Source: Symbiodinium natans
Taxonomy: Eukaryota; Sar; Dinophyceae; Suessiales; Symbiodiniaceae
Reading direction: 5' to 3'
DNA length: 64,000 nt
Assembly (NCBI GenBank): GCA_905221605.1
Contig: CAJNDS010001491.1
Coordinates: forward strand, 722,360-786,359
In this document: in pieces, positions 28,572 to 38,042 of the stretch
Position numbering within the stretch: the first letter of the stretch is position 1
How the letters are laid out: each line of letters starts with the position of its first letter
Notes under the pieces: generated by a model
What the model saw: the letters and a program-made list of their open reading frames with translations, nothing else
What the model was told of the DNA's origin: nothing
Databases searched by the model: none
Position numbers and translations under genes: made by a program

Positions 28572-28687
28572 GGTTTGGGGGGTAGGGTTATGGTTTAGGG
28601 TTTAGGGTTTAGGGTTTAGGGTTTAGGGTACGCCAAATCCTACAGCCCCCTTGGAGCTCTACTGCTCGAGAGCCATGTCGCTGCCAG

Positions 28688-28723
28688 GAGATGGACGACA
28701 TCTTCGATGCGGAGGATTCTTAG
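28688..28723 (+). CDS. Possible terminal exon
   Basis: After GCTGCCAG: E-M-D-D-I-F-D-A-E-D-S and TAG, an acidic C-terminus immediately before TTTGGGG repeats. Short, so uncertain. Confidence 0.3.
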   Translation, partial: EMDDIFDAEDS

Positions 28724-28863
28724 GGTTTGGGGTCTTTGGCCTGTTCAGTTTAGGGTCTAAGGTTTAGGGTTTAGGGTTTAGGGTTCAGGGTTTAGAGTTT
28801 TGGGTTTCAGGTTTCAGGGTTTGAGGCTTTCTTTGTTGGTTTTGGGTTTTCAGGGTTTGGGGT

Positions 28864-29121
28864 CTAGGTGAATGCAGAGCGAGCTAGACAGCGCCAGGAA
28901 ATTCGTGTTTTTTTTTGTTGCGTACCCGCCCAGCAAGATGCACCCAGTGTTGACATGAGCGCGGGGGCTATCATCGTCTCTTCACTCTCCAGAAAGCCTC
29001 CATGCTTCAAATGGAGCACCTCCTGAAGCCAAACGACTGGGGGACTCGGTTCTGCTCCCGTGTTTTGCGTGACAGCGCAACCGCGAAGCCAATTGCGTCG
29101 TGGGTTTCGTATATCAGCCAA
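28864..29121 (-). CDS. Unassigned minus-strand open segment
   Basis: About 250 bases of non-repetitive sequence, open on the minus strand (contains A-V-T-Q-N-T-G-A-E-P-S-P-P-V-V-W-L-Q-E-V). Non-repeat islands in this window tend to be exons, but no motif or splice site decides it. Confidence 0.22.
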   Translation of the reverse strand: MADIRNPRRNWLRGCAVTQNTGAEPSPPVVWLQEVLHLKHGGFLESEETMIAPALMSTLGASCWAGTQQKKTRISWRCLARSAFT

Positions 29122-29147
29122 GACCAGCTCCGCAACGACAAAGAGAC

Positions 29148-29760
29148 CCTAAACCCTCAGCCCTAAACCCTAAACCCCAAACCCCAAACCCTAAGCCCTA
29201 AACCCTAAACCCTAAACCCTAAACCCTAAGCCCTAAACCCTAAACCCTAAACCCTAAACCTCAAGCACAGCAAAAAGCAGAAGGAACCTCAGGAGCCTCC
29301 TCGAGCGTGGGGAATCGAGCCAGCTGCGACCCTCCTGCCCACACCACAAGACTTGAGCTTCGCTTTCAAGCCAAGGCTTAAGGGGTTTAGGGTTTAGGGT
29401 TTAGGGTTTAGGGGTTTAGGGGTTTAGCGTTTAGAGGGCTCCTCGAGGCCGCGTTGTGACTCTTCAGGACTCTGGAAATTGGTCCCAAGATACAGGCCCG
29501 CTCACGGACTAAACCCTAAACCCTAGACCCTAACCCCTAGACCCTAAGCCCCAAACCCTAAACCCTAAACCCTAAACCCTAAACCCTAAACCCTAAACCC
29601 TAAACCCTAAACCCTGAACCCTGAACCCTGAACCCTGAACCCTGAACCCTGAAACCTGAACCCTGAACCCTGAACCCTGAACCCTGAACCCTGAACCCTG
29701 AACCCTAAACCCTAACCCTAATTAGTTTCTGGCAGTGAACCTCCAGCTCCGAGGGGAATT
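29148..29760. repeat. CCCTAAA arrays passing into a CCCTGAA array
   Basis: CCCTAAA at 29,148-29,260 and 29,510-29,605; then about 14 CCCTGAA units (29,607-29,703) before CCCTAAA resumes. An exon-like island lies at 29,262-29,370. Confidence 0.92.
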
Positions 29761-30070
29761 AGGGGGCTTATAGGTACAGTCATAAATGAGGTTATACGTG
29801 CCCTAAGCCCTAAATCCTAAACCCTAAAACCCGAAACTTAAAAAACCCTAAACCCAAAAAATCCTAAACCAAACCCTAAAAACCCGAAAGCCCCTAAAAA
29901 CCCTAAAGCCCCTAGACCATGAACCTCCAAGTAACTTAGCAATGTGCATTCAAAGCCCTCAACACCTGTAACCCAGGGTTCCCCCTGATAGTCCCCACTT
30001 CTCCCTAAGCTTCCCTGAGGTTCCCTAGGTGCCTACCCCCCATGAACCTCCCTCCCTTAAGAACCCTAGA
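29761..30070. other. Fragments of fold-back elements
   Basis: GGGGCTTATAGGTACAGTCATAAATG (29,764) and CCATGAACCTCCAAGTAACTTA (29,918) are pieces of the GAACCTCCAAGTA family seen in full at 33,898. Between them are degenerate CCTAAAACCC repeats. Confidence 0.5.
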
Positions 30071-30600
30071 ACCTAGCCCTAAACCCTAAACCCTAAACCC
30101 TAAACCCTAAACCCTAAACCCTAAACCCTGAACCCTAAACCCTAAACCCCAAACCCCAAACCCCAAACCCCAAACCCCAAACCCTAAGCCAGCCCCCAAA
30201 CTTCGAACCCTTGGCCGTGATCTACGTAGGTTTCCATGGCGAATACCCAAAAGTCCCAATAGAAAATCAGGCACCCCAAGCCCTAAACCCAAAGTTCTAA
30301 ACCTTAGCCCTTAACCCTAAACCCTAAACCCTAGCCCTAAACCCTAAACCCTAAACCCTAAACCCTAAACCCTAAACCCTAAACCCTAAGTCCCTAAACC
30401 CTAAACCCTAAACCCTAGGCCCGAAGCCCTCGCGATCCGCCGGCAGGACTGCAGCCAGTACGCCTCAGGATCTGAGCACTGGGAGGCGCTTAGGGTTTGG
30501 GGTTTAGGGTTTGGGGTTTAGGGTTTGGGGTTTAGGGTTTGGGGTTTAGGGTTTGGGGTTTCAGAGTCTAGGGTTTAGGGTTAGAGTTTAGGGTTTCACA
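30071..30600. repeat. CCCTAAA arrays and an alternating TTTGGGG/TTTAGGG array
   Basis: CCCTAAA at 30,075-30,150 and 30,310-30,420, CCCCAAA at 30,145-30,180, and at 30,490-30,570 a strictly alternating 14-base unit TTTGGGGTTTAGGG repeated five times. Confidence 0.92.
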
Positions 30601-31619
30601 AAGGTTCTTGATTCTGGGCATTTTCCAAAACTTCGGTACCCCCTACTATGCCCCCCCCGCCCCCCTCCCACACCCCGCAAAATACGTCTACCTTGGTTAC
30701 ATGAACCCCTATTTTGGGAAGCCGCCTCGCAAGCAGGTACCTGAACGGGGACCAGGTGCTGCTTAGGTTTCCTTAAGCAAAGGGTGTTCTTTAGCTTCGG
30801 TTTTCTCAGGAACCTTTCTAGGGTTAGAGAAGACTTTCGTGGCATGCAGAGCATGCCGCCTGGATTGTCACGGTCTCAGCACCCGCATGGCAAAAAGAAC
30901 GACCCAGAGGTTAAGCTTTAGGGCTTTTGGTGGTTTAGGGTTTAGGGTTTAGGGTTTAGGGTTATTGTCTTCAGTTGTCTTTTTTCTACACTTGTCTGGG
31001 CGACTCCCACTCAGGAAAATGGGGTCAGTACTGGACTGTCGGTCCTTGAAGCTTTATGAGTACTTAAATGTGGGGTAGCTGGAGTTATGAACCTTGTATA
31101 ACCCTAGCTGACCCGACTTAGATGTACCCTCGAACCTGCAAGACCCTAAACCCTAAACCCTAAACCCGAAACCCTAAACCCTAAACCCTAAACCCCTAGG
31201 GTTAGGTGGGGCTTCTTGGGCAGGAGGCGCAGCGATGTGCTCTTCGTGCTGCACAGGCTGCACAGGCTGCACAAGGCGCCGCCCGCTGATGCGGTTAGGG
31301 TTTAGGGTTTAGGGTTTGGGGTTTAGGGTTTGGGGTTTGGGGTTTGGGGTTTGGGGTTTAGGTTCAAATCCCTCAGCCCTAAACACAAAACACCTTAACG
31401 GGGGTTGAGTGGCCTCTAGACCATAAGCCATCGCCCGTACTTAGTGTAAATCTAGGCTGTCTTTGGAATGGGGCTGAGACTTTAGTCTAGTTGGCTACAT
31501 ATTTAGAGGGCCCCGAGAGCTAAGAGGTGCTCAGAACAGTTGAGAAATGTTTCAAAGACTGGGTTTCAACTCGGTATAACCTGCTTAGCCATCCTCGTAA
31601 AACATCATAACCCTGAACC
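30601..31619. other. Mixed unique DNA with short arrays
   Basis: 30,600-30,900 is unique and open on minus without a recognisable product; TTTAGGG at 30,935-30,962; unique 30,965-31,140; CCCTAAA at 31,143-31,198; an exon-like GC-rich island at 31,205-31,290; TTTGGGG at 31,300-31,362; unique 31,365-31,615. Confidence 0.55.
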
Positions 31620-32228
31620 CTGCAGACCTAAACCCTACACCCTCCAGACCCTAAACGCTTTAGACCCAACCCTACAGACCCTAAAGCTATAGACGCTGAA
31701 CCCTGAACCCTAAACCCTAAGCCCTAAGCCTAAGCCCTCAGCCCTAAGCCCTAAGCCCTAAACCCTAAGCCCTAAACCCTAAACCCTAAACCCTAAACCC
31801 TAAACCCTAAACCCTAAACCCTAAACCCTAAACCCTAAACCCTAAACCCTAAACCCCAAACCCCTGAGGCGCGCCCGGAGGCCCTGCGCCCGAGGCCGAA
31901 GCCGCGGCGGCGGGCGGCGCCTCAGGGCTGCGCCTCGGCCTTTTTGTGGTTTTCTTTGGGGGTTTAGGGTTTAGGGTTTAGCAGGCGGGTTCAGTTGCAA
32001 GGGTGTGTTTTGGAAGGTTGCAGTGCTTACTGAGGCCCGGACGTGACCTGCATCACATGGAAATGGTTTTAAATGCTGTTATTTGCAGGTGTTTACGATG
32101 CAGTCACTGCGTACCTTCTCTTTGCCAACATACCATGGATGCTACTCTGGATGACGGAACGCGCCAGGCGCGTTCCGTAACAGCCTCTTCCTCGTTTTTG
32201 CTTGTCTTCTGGGGTTGGGGGGTTTGGA
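31620..32228. repeat. CCCTAAA array and flanking islands
   Basis: About 20 CCCTAAA/CCCTAAG units at 31,700-31,860, followed by a very GC-rich island (31,865-31,940) and a unique stretch with an open plus frame. Nothing recognised. Confidence 0.8.
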
Positions 32229-32253
32229 GGGTTGGGGCGGGGGGGGGGGGGGT

Positions 32254-32287
<34 letters not shown>
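32229..32287. repeat. 59-base G-rich tract
   Basis: Almost pure G with single interruptions; likely to form G-quadruplexes and prone to length error. Confidence 0.95.
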
Positions 32288-32288
<1 letters not shown>

Positions 32289-32411
32289 AGTTGCCTCTTT
32301 CATCTGGCTCCGCGTGCAAGTGCCATGTTCAGGTCTGAAAGGTACGCACACGAGCCGCAAGATCATGTGGTAAAGGAGGCCATGTGGACAAAACACCAAA
32401 ACGTTGTTCGA

Positions 32412-32619
32412 TCAAAACTTGGTGCCGCCGTAAGCTGCAAGGGCTCCGGCGCACTCGGCCAAAGAAACCCAAGGTATCGCACCAGACCGATCCTCATCAA
32501 ACATAGCAAGAAGGGCGACATTCACGGACACAGACGGCATGGAGACGAGCACGTCAAAGTGAGCCCGCAGGTCGTTGCCTGCGAGCCGCTCCAAATGATG
32601 CAGAGCCGCAGGCAAGCGA
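32412..32619 (-). CDS. Probable last exon of an EF-hand-like protein (minus strand)
   Basis: On the minus strand, after a CATCGGCAG acceptor-like site, the frame runs 69 codons to TGA at 32,412-32,414. It contains a helical lead-in (L-H-H-L-E-R-L-A-G-N-D-L-R-A-H-F-D-V-L-V), then A-M-F-D-E-D-R-S-G-A-I, which fits the first eight positions of an EF-hand calcium loop (D-x-D-x-S-G-x-I). Position 12 would be Ser instead of Glu/Asp, so calcium binding is doubtful. Upstream exons would lie at higher coordinates; none could be joined. Calcium-binding helices of this type are common in dinoflagellate kinases and channels, but the parent protein is not identified. Confidence 0.45.
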
Positions 32620-33897
32620 CTGCCGATGCATTGACAAAGCCAACCAACGCAGGGACGACATGGAAGATTCAGCCCTGTCCCGCTACAATGCTTACATTCT
32701 CCTGACCAAACAGGATTCAGCCCTGTCACGCAAAAATGCCAACATTACTATCCTGACCAGACAACATGGAGACATCAACAACAGTGACTGGTGTTCAAGC
32801 CACCCAAAACCTGATTCTCCTGCCAAAGCCGAAAATCGCATACACTGCAAATAACGACACACCCGACACTTTGCACCACACTTGGAAGTGAACCCGCAGG
32901 GAGGGTTTAGGGTTTAGGGTTTAGGGTTTAGGGTTTAGGGTTTAGGGTTTAGGGTTTAGGTTCAGGGTATAGGGGGGTTTAGGGTTTAGGGAATTTAGAA
33001 TCTAGGGTGAGGGTTCAGGGTTTAGGGGGTTTATGGGGTTTAGGGTGTTTAGGGGGGTTTAGGGCTTAACTTAGGGTTTAGGGGGTTTAGGGTTTACGGC
33101 TTCGGGTTTAGGGCGGTTAGGGCGTTTAGGGCGTTTAGGGCGTTTAGGGCGTTTTCGAAATCATGGTCCCTTCTTTGTATGCTATGCATCTTAAGGCCCC
33201 GTATCATACGAATCATACTCGGACCTCTCAAGGGTTTGGGGTTTAGGGTTTAGGGTTTAGGATTCAGGGGGTTGTGTAGGGTTGACGGTGACTATGGAGG
33301 GTTGAGGGCTTCGGGTTTTGGGTTTAGGGTAGTGACTGTACTGTAGGGTTTCTAGTGACTACACGGTTTGGGAAGCTTGGGGACACAGACACTTGGAGCA
33401 AGCGTCCTCCTGAAAAAGACTCCTGAACACGAATTCCCTTGCTGCACATCCCAAAGCAGATCAAGAACAGGCACGAACCCCTAGACCCCAAAGCCTAAGC
33501 CCCAAACCCTAACCCCTGAACCCTCACAACCCCAAACCCTAAACCCGGTTCGACGTCGTGGTCCCTCTCAAACCCTAAACCCTAAACCCTAAACCCTGAA
33601 CCCCCCAAACCGCGGAGGCAGCGGAAGTTCATTCCGCCGGCGCCGCCGCGCCTGCCCGACGACGCGGTCACCACGGGCGGAGGCGGCCCAGGGCTCCCTC
33701 AAAACACAGGGGTTTAAAGGTTCAGGGTTTTTTGGGGTTTCAAAGCAAATTTGTAGCATAGGCTCCTGTTTATACCCCTTTAAGAGGACCCCCAAAAAGA
33801 CACCCTCCGTTTCCCTTTGCAAACTAGACTAACCCCCCAAAACCCTATTCTAATTATTAAGGCCCCTACATTAAACCCTTCAAAGACTTCGGAGACC
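32620..33897. repeat. TTTAGGG-type arrays and mixed sequence
   Basis: 32,620-32,880 is unique, with GATTCAGCCCTGTC repeated at 32,668 and 32,713. TTTAGGG and GGGGTTTAGGG/GCGTTTAGG variants fill 32,900-33,155; 33,230-33,345 and 33,480-33,600 hold variants; 33,600-33,840 is GC-rich then unique. No gene supported. Confidence 0.7.
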
Positions 33898-34054
33898 CTA
33901 CTTGAAGGTTCATGGTACTTACTAACCAATTGTAATTGTACTTATAACCCTACTTATAAGTGGGATAACCCCTATAAGGCCCTTTAGGGGTATTATAAGT
34001 AGGGTTATAAGTACAGTTATACTTGGTTAGTAAGCACCATGAACCTCCAAGTAG
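33898..34054. mobile_element. 157-bp fold-back element, family GAACCTCCAAGTA
   Basis: Left end CTACTTGAAGGTTCATGGTA, right end ACCATGAACCTCCAAGTAG. The arms stay complementary for about 65-70 bases (ACTTACTAACC / GGTTAGTAAG; CTTATAACCCTACTTATAA / TTATAAGTAGGGTTATAAG). The whole element is nearly one hairpin. Fragments occur at 14,545, 29,918, 40,473, 40,645 and 60,375. Confidence 0.85.
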
Positions 34055-34615
34055 AAACCTTAATAAAGAGCCCAAAGCCTTCCACAGCCCTCAACACACA
34101 ATTTTCGGTATTCATAAGGCCGTCTTCCCTCTGCTGGCCGGCCGCCCGAAGAACCTAAAGCCTCAAAGAACCATGTTATAACCTCCGGAGACCCCAAACC
34201 CACAAACCCTTTAGATCTTAAGCTGCAAGCCTCAAGCTCAAAGCCCCTTCTTGAGACTTCAAGCCCTTTTAAGACCCTGAACCCTCAAAACCCTAAACTC
34301 CAAAGCCCGCAATCCTAAACCCTAAATCCTAAATCCTAAACCCTAAACCGTAAACCGTAAACCCTAAACCCTAAACCCTAAACCCTAAACCCTAAACCCT
34401 AAACCCTAAACCCTAAACCCTAAACCCTAAACCCTAAACCCTAAGCCCTAAACCCTAAATCCTAAACCCTAAACCCTAAACCCTAAACCCCTACGTAAAG
34501 TTTGAGGCCCCTGGGCCCTGAAGCCCTGAATCTGGGCAGGACAAGCTCCCCGGGCGCCGCTGGTGGTGGTGGCATCACTGGAAGATCGGCTGCAGCTGTC
34601 TTGGGGATGCTGAGT
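34055..34615. repeat. CCCTAAA array and a GC-rich island
   Basis: About 20 CCCTAAA units at 34,315-34,492 with CCTAAAT and CCGTAAA variants; the flanks are degenerate or unique. Confidence 0.88.
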
Positions 34616-34618
34616 GCT

Positions 34619-34840
34619 TTAAGTATTATAAATAAATATAAATAAATATATATATATATATATATATATATTGTTTTCTTTTATTGTTATCATAATAATA
34701 GTTATTATTATTAGTATTACTAATATTATTAATGTTATGATCATGATTTTGATTATGATTATGATTCTGATTATGATTATGATTATGATTAGGATTATGA
34801 TTATGACGATGAGTATTATTATTATTATCATCATCTGTTT
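34619..34840. repeat. AT-rich microsatellite (TA, TTA, GATTAT)
   Basis: TATATA, ATTATT and about ten GATTAT units. The lowest GC stretch in the window. Confidence 0.95.
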
Positions 34841-35203
34841 GTTTTGGTGGTGGGGTGGTTTCGGGGGGGGGGGGGGGGTTGGCGCTTCAGGAGTTTAGAG
34901 GGTTTCGGGTGGGTGGGGGAACAACTGTTAGGGAAGTTGGGCTGGGGGTTTGGGTTTAGGGGTTTGGGGTGCGATCACCGCTGACGCACAACCTTGCACC
35001 GCAGAAACCCTAAACCCTAAACCCTAAACCCTAAACCCTAAACCCTAAACCCTAAACCCTAAACCCTAAACCCTAAACCCTAAACCCTAAACCCTAAACC
35101 CTAAACCCTAAACATTAAACCCTAAACCCTAAACCCTAAACATTAAATCCTAAATCCTAAACCCTAAACCCTGAACCCTGAACCCTGAACCCTAAACCGT
35201 CAG
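34841..35203. repeat. G tract and CCCTAAA array
   Basis: Poly-G near 34,863-34,879, then about 22 CCCTAAA units (35,007-35,175) with CATTAAA and CCCTGAA variants. Confidence 0.93.
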
Positions 35204-35275
35204 ACATCCCGAGGTGGACAAGCTGCCCAACATGGCGGGCCTGTGCCGAACCTGCGAGGTGGCGCAGAGCAGGGT
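35204..35275 (+). CDS. Exon-like segment between opposed arrays
   Basis: After CCGTCAG: H-P-E-V-D-K-L-P-N-M-A-G-L-C-R-T-C-E-V-A and Q-S-R, then a TTTAGGG array. The C-x2-C pair and balanced composition suggest coding. It lies exactly between a C-rich array on its left and a G-rich array on its right, a common arrangement in this window. Confidence 0.4.
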
Positions 35276-35870
35276 TTAGGGTTTAGGGTTTAGGGTTTAG
35301 GGTTTAGGGTTTAGGGTTTAGGGTTTAGGGTTTAGGGTTTAGGGTTTAGGGTTTAGGGTTTAGGGTTTAGGGTTTAGGGTTTAGGGTTTAGGGTTTAGGG
35401 TTTAGGTTAGGGTTTAGGGTTTAGGGTTTAGGGTTTAGGGTTTAGGGTTTAGGGTTTAGGGTTTAGGGTTTAGGGTTTAGGCTTTAGGCTTTAGGGTGTA
35501 GGGTGTAGGGTGTAGACTTTAGGGTTCAGGGTATAGGGTTCGGGGTTTAGGGTTTAGGGTTTGGGCTCTAGAGCTTTAGGGCTTTAGGGCTTTAGAGCTT
35601 TAAAGCTGTAGTACTTTAGAGCTTTAGGGCTTAGGACTTTAGGGATTTAGGGCTTTAGGGCTTTAGGGCTTTAGGGCTTAGTGCCTAGGGCTCGGGGGTT
35701 AGGGCTTTAGGGCTTTAGGGCTTTAGGGCTTTAGGGCTTTAGGGCTTTAGGGCTTTAGGGCTTTAGGGCTTTAGGGCTTTAGGGCTTTAGGGTTTTAAGG
35801 CTTTAAGGCTTTGGGGTGGGTTGGGGTGTGAGGAAGTGCAGGGTCTAGGGCTTTGGGCTTGGGATTCTGG
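35276..35870. repeat. TTTAGGG array (about 29 units) and GGGCTTTA array
   Basis: Nearly exact TTTAGGG to 35,480 with one phase slip at 35,403; then GTGTAGGG, and an array of the nonamer CTTTAGGGC/GCTTTAGGG at 35,697-35,790 (about 11 units). Confidence 0.96.
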
Positions 35871-36112
35871 TGCTGTAGCCCTAAACCCTAAACCCTCAAC
35901 CCTCAACCCTCAACCCTGAACCCTGAACCCTCAACCCTCAACCCTCAACCCTAAACCCTAAACCGAGTGAGCCCGGGGCCGTCGTTCAGCCGAACGACGG
36001 AGCTCTCAGTCCCGTAGGCAGCTACCAGGAGCTTGGAGGCCCCTACCGCCGGGAGGCTCCTGCCTGGAAGGCCCGGGACCCTGCCTGGGAGACGACCCCC
36101 ACTTTCAAGCAA
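35871..36112. repeat. CCCTCAA/CCCTGAA block and GC-rich island
   Basis: CCCTCAA and CCCTGAA units alternate at 35,890-35,960; the island 35,965-36,110 contains the palindromic CGTTCAGCCGAACG. Confidence 0.8.
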
Positions 36113-36480
36113 GTGATCCATATCCCCAACGAGGATGCAGCATCGCCAAGGGCGACGGCGGCAGCCAGCCCCAATCCCAAACCCCTGAATTTTTTAGCAC
36201 TTATTTTAGAAGGCATCAAAAGGCCACCATGCCTCCCAAACAAGGCGAAGGTGGCCCATCCCAACCCTCTGACTTCAGGCCCTTCCAAGCAAGTTTTCCA
36301 AATCCCCAACAAGGATGCAGCATCGCCAAAGGCAAAGGCGGCAGCCAACCCCAATCCCAAACCTCTGATTTTTCGGCCCTCCCAGAAGCCCTCGAATGAT
36401 GGACATCATCCCTTGCAACGCCAAGGGGCTGCGAACTTCAGGGTAATTGATCTGCATCGATTCCGAGCTTCTAAACTCAA
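36113..36480. repeat. 180-bp tandem duplication
   Basis: TCCCCAACRAGGATGCAGCA occurs at 36,123 and 36,303, and about 75 bases around each are roughly 85 percent alike (GCGGCAGCCARCCCCAATCC also repeats). The plus frame stays open across both units (I-P-N-x-D-A-A-S-P-x-A-x-A-A-A), as does the minus, so coding is possible. Not recognised. Confidence 0.6.
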
Positions 36481-37690
36481 CCGGTAGAAAAGATAAAAAT
36501 ACCAAAAGCACGACCAGAGTTCAGAAGAACCCTAAACCCCTAGAGGTTGAGGCGAGGGTGGAGCGCCAGCGGGGGTGGGCTTCTGCAGGAAGGGGTGCAC
36601 GCGCCTGGTGCTTTCAGCACCAGCGCGCCCTCTTACTGAACCCTACACCTCCGACCTTGAAGGCCTAAATCTCGAGCCTTTGAGCCTAAGCCCCCAAGTC
36701 ACCCGCGCAGGTGTTCTACTGCGAGGCTTTATGCCTACCCAACCTCAAGGCTTGCTGTTAAGGGTTTAGGGTTTAGGGTTTTCGGCCTTTAGGGTTTAGT
36801 TTTTCTCCACCGGGCTTCGGACCTCCGCGTTAGGGCGACGTGATTTTGTGTGAAGCTCTCTTGTGTTTTTTTTTGTCTGAGGTTGATTTCCAAGCTTTGG
36901 TTTTCTTTTGGGGGTGAAGTTTCAGTTTTGGGAGGTTGAGGCGATGATGGTGTTTGAGGGTTTAAGTCGAAGTTGGCTTGGTGGCTAGTTTGGGTTTAGG
37001 CTCTTTTTGATTTCCTTCGCGGGGTTGTCGTGAAGGAACCTACTATCTAAAAAGGACGGTCAAGTACCAACTGAGTTAAAAACGAATGAAGCATTTATGA
37101 GTATCCGATTATAACTTCCACGTGAAACACATCTCACGTTGAGTCTTGAAGTGGACATTGAATTGATGAACCAGACAGTGATGTGTTTTGCAATTCCAAA
37201 GACCAATTTATCGAAATATTTGGAATCACAAATTCCCACGACAATTTGTTCATTGTTGCTACAATTTGTGATATCAAAGTGAAGGAAAAGAAAAATGAGA
37301 CTGTGTGCTCGTGATGTTTGAATCGAGTGTGTCTATGTGTCCGTATGAACTTCAATTGTGGTCTGTGCCAGGCGTGTATTATATGTTGATTACTTTTCAC
37401 AGTTGTTACTGTTTTACAAATCACAGCCTTTGGAGTTCGCTCTGCTTCACTTTATGTTTGCCATTGGCATGTTGTGTCTTAAGTTGCCAAAATATAGGTG
37501 TTCCCCAAAACGGGGTGCCCCATTTTATACCAAAATATGTAGTATGACCTCCTTGCAAAGGCCCCCCCCCCCCCCCCAAGACAAAAAAAGTGCCCTGATT
37601 TTGGGAACTCCGAGAAATTGGCTGCGAATCCTCAACAGAACACACGACTGGGTTGCAGTCTCTAAAACACAGGGGCCCCAAATTTGTTCA
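36481..37690. other. Long stretch of unique, AT-richer DNA
   Basis: 36,490-36,780 is mixed. 36,790-37,500 is about 700 bases with no heptamers and composition unlike its surroundings, especially 37,040-37,300 (AATTTGT/ACAAATT words recur in both orientations). 37,494-37,630 contains a CCCCAAAACGGGG phrase and a C tract. No ORF with a recognisable product. Confidence 0.5.
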
Positions 37691-37976
37691 GGGTTCAGGG
37701 TTCAGGGTTCAGGGTTTAGGGTTTAGGGTTTAGGGTTTAGGGTTTATGGTTCAGGGTTTAGGGGGTTCATAGGCTTCAATGGTCTAATGTCTTGACGCTG
37801 ATTCAGGGTTTAGGATCCAAACCCCAAACCCCAAACCCCGGACCCCAGACCCCGGACCCCAGACCCCAGACCCCAGACCCCAGACCCCAGACCCCACACC
37901 CCAAACCCCAAACCCTTAGCCCTAAACCCTAAACCCTTAACCCTAAACCCCAAACTCTAAACCCTAAACCTTGCAG
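37691..37976. repeat. TTCAGGG/TTTAGGG then CCCCAGA array
   Basis: TTTAGGG variants to 37,765; CCCCAAA and then about ten CCCCAGA units (37,843-37,896), a variant not seen elsewhere in the window. Confidence 0.92.
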
Positions 37977-38042
37977 GTCGTCACGGAGCAGGCCTTCCAG
38001 TCCATCTCCGTCACAGCCGAGAAGTGGCTTCCGCTGCGCGGG
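37977..38042 (+). CDS. Well-bounded internal exon (66 bases)
   Basis: AACCTTGCAG acceptor, then 22 codons: V-V-T-E-Q-A-F-Q-S-I-S-V-T-A-E-K-W-L-P-L and R-G, then a GTAGGG donor. Phase 0 at both ends, no stop, amphipathic pattern. One of the most convincing isolated exons, but no family recognised and its partner exons are unknown. Confidence 0.48.

Noticed and set aside
34619-34834. Ile-rich membrane-protein-like ORFs
   Set aside because: Translation of ATT/TTA microsatellite DNA.
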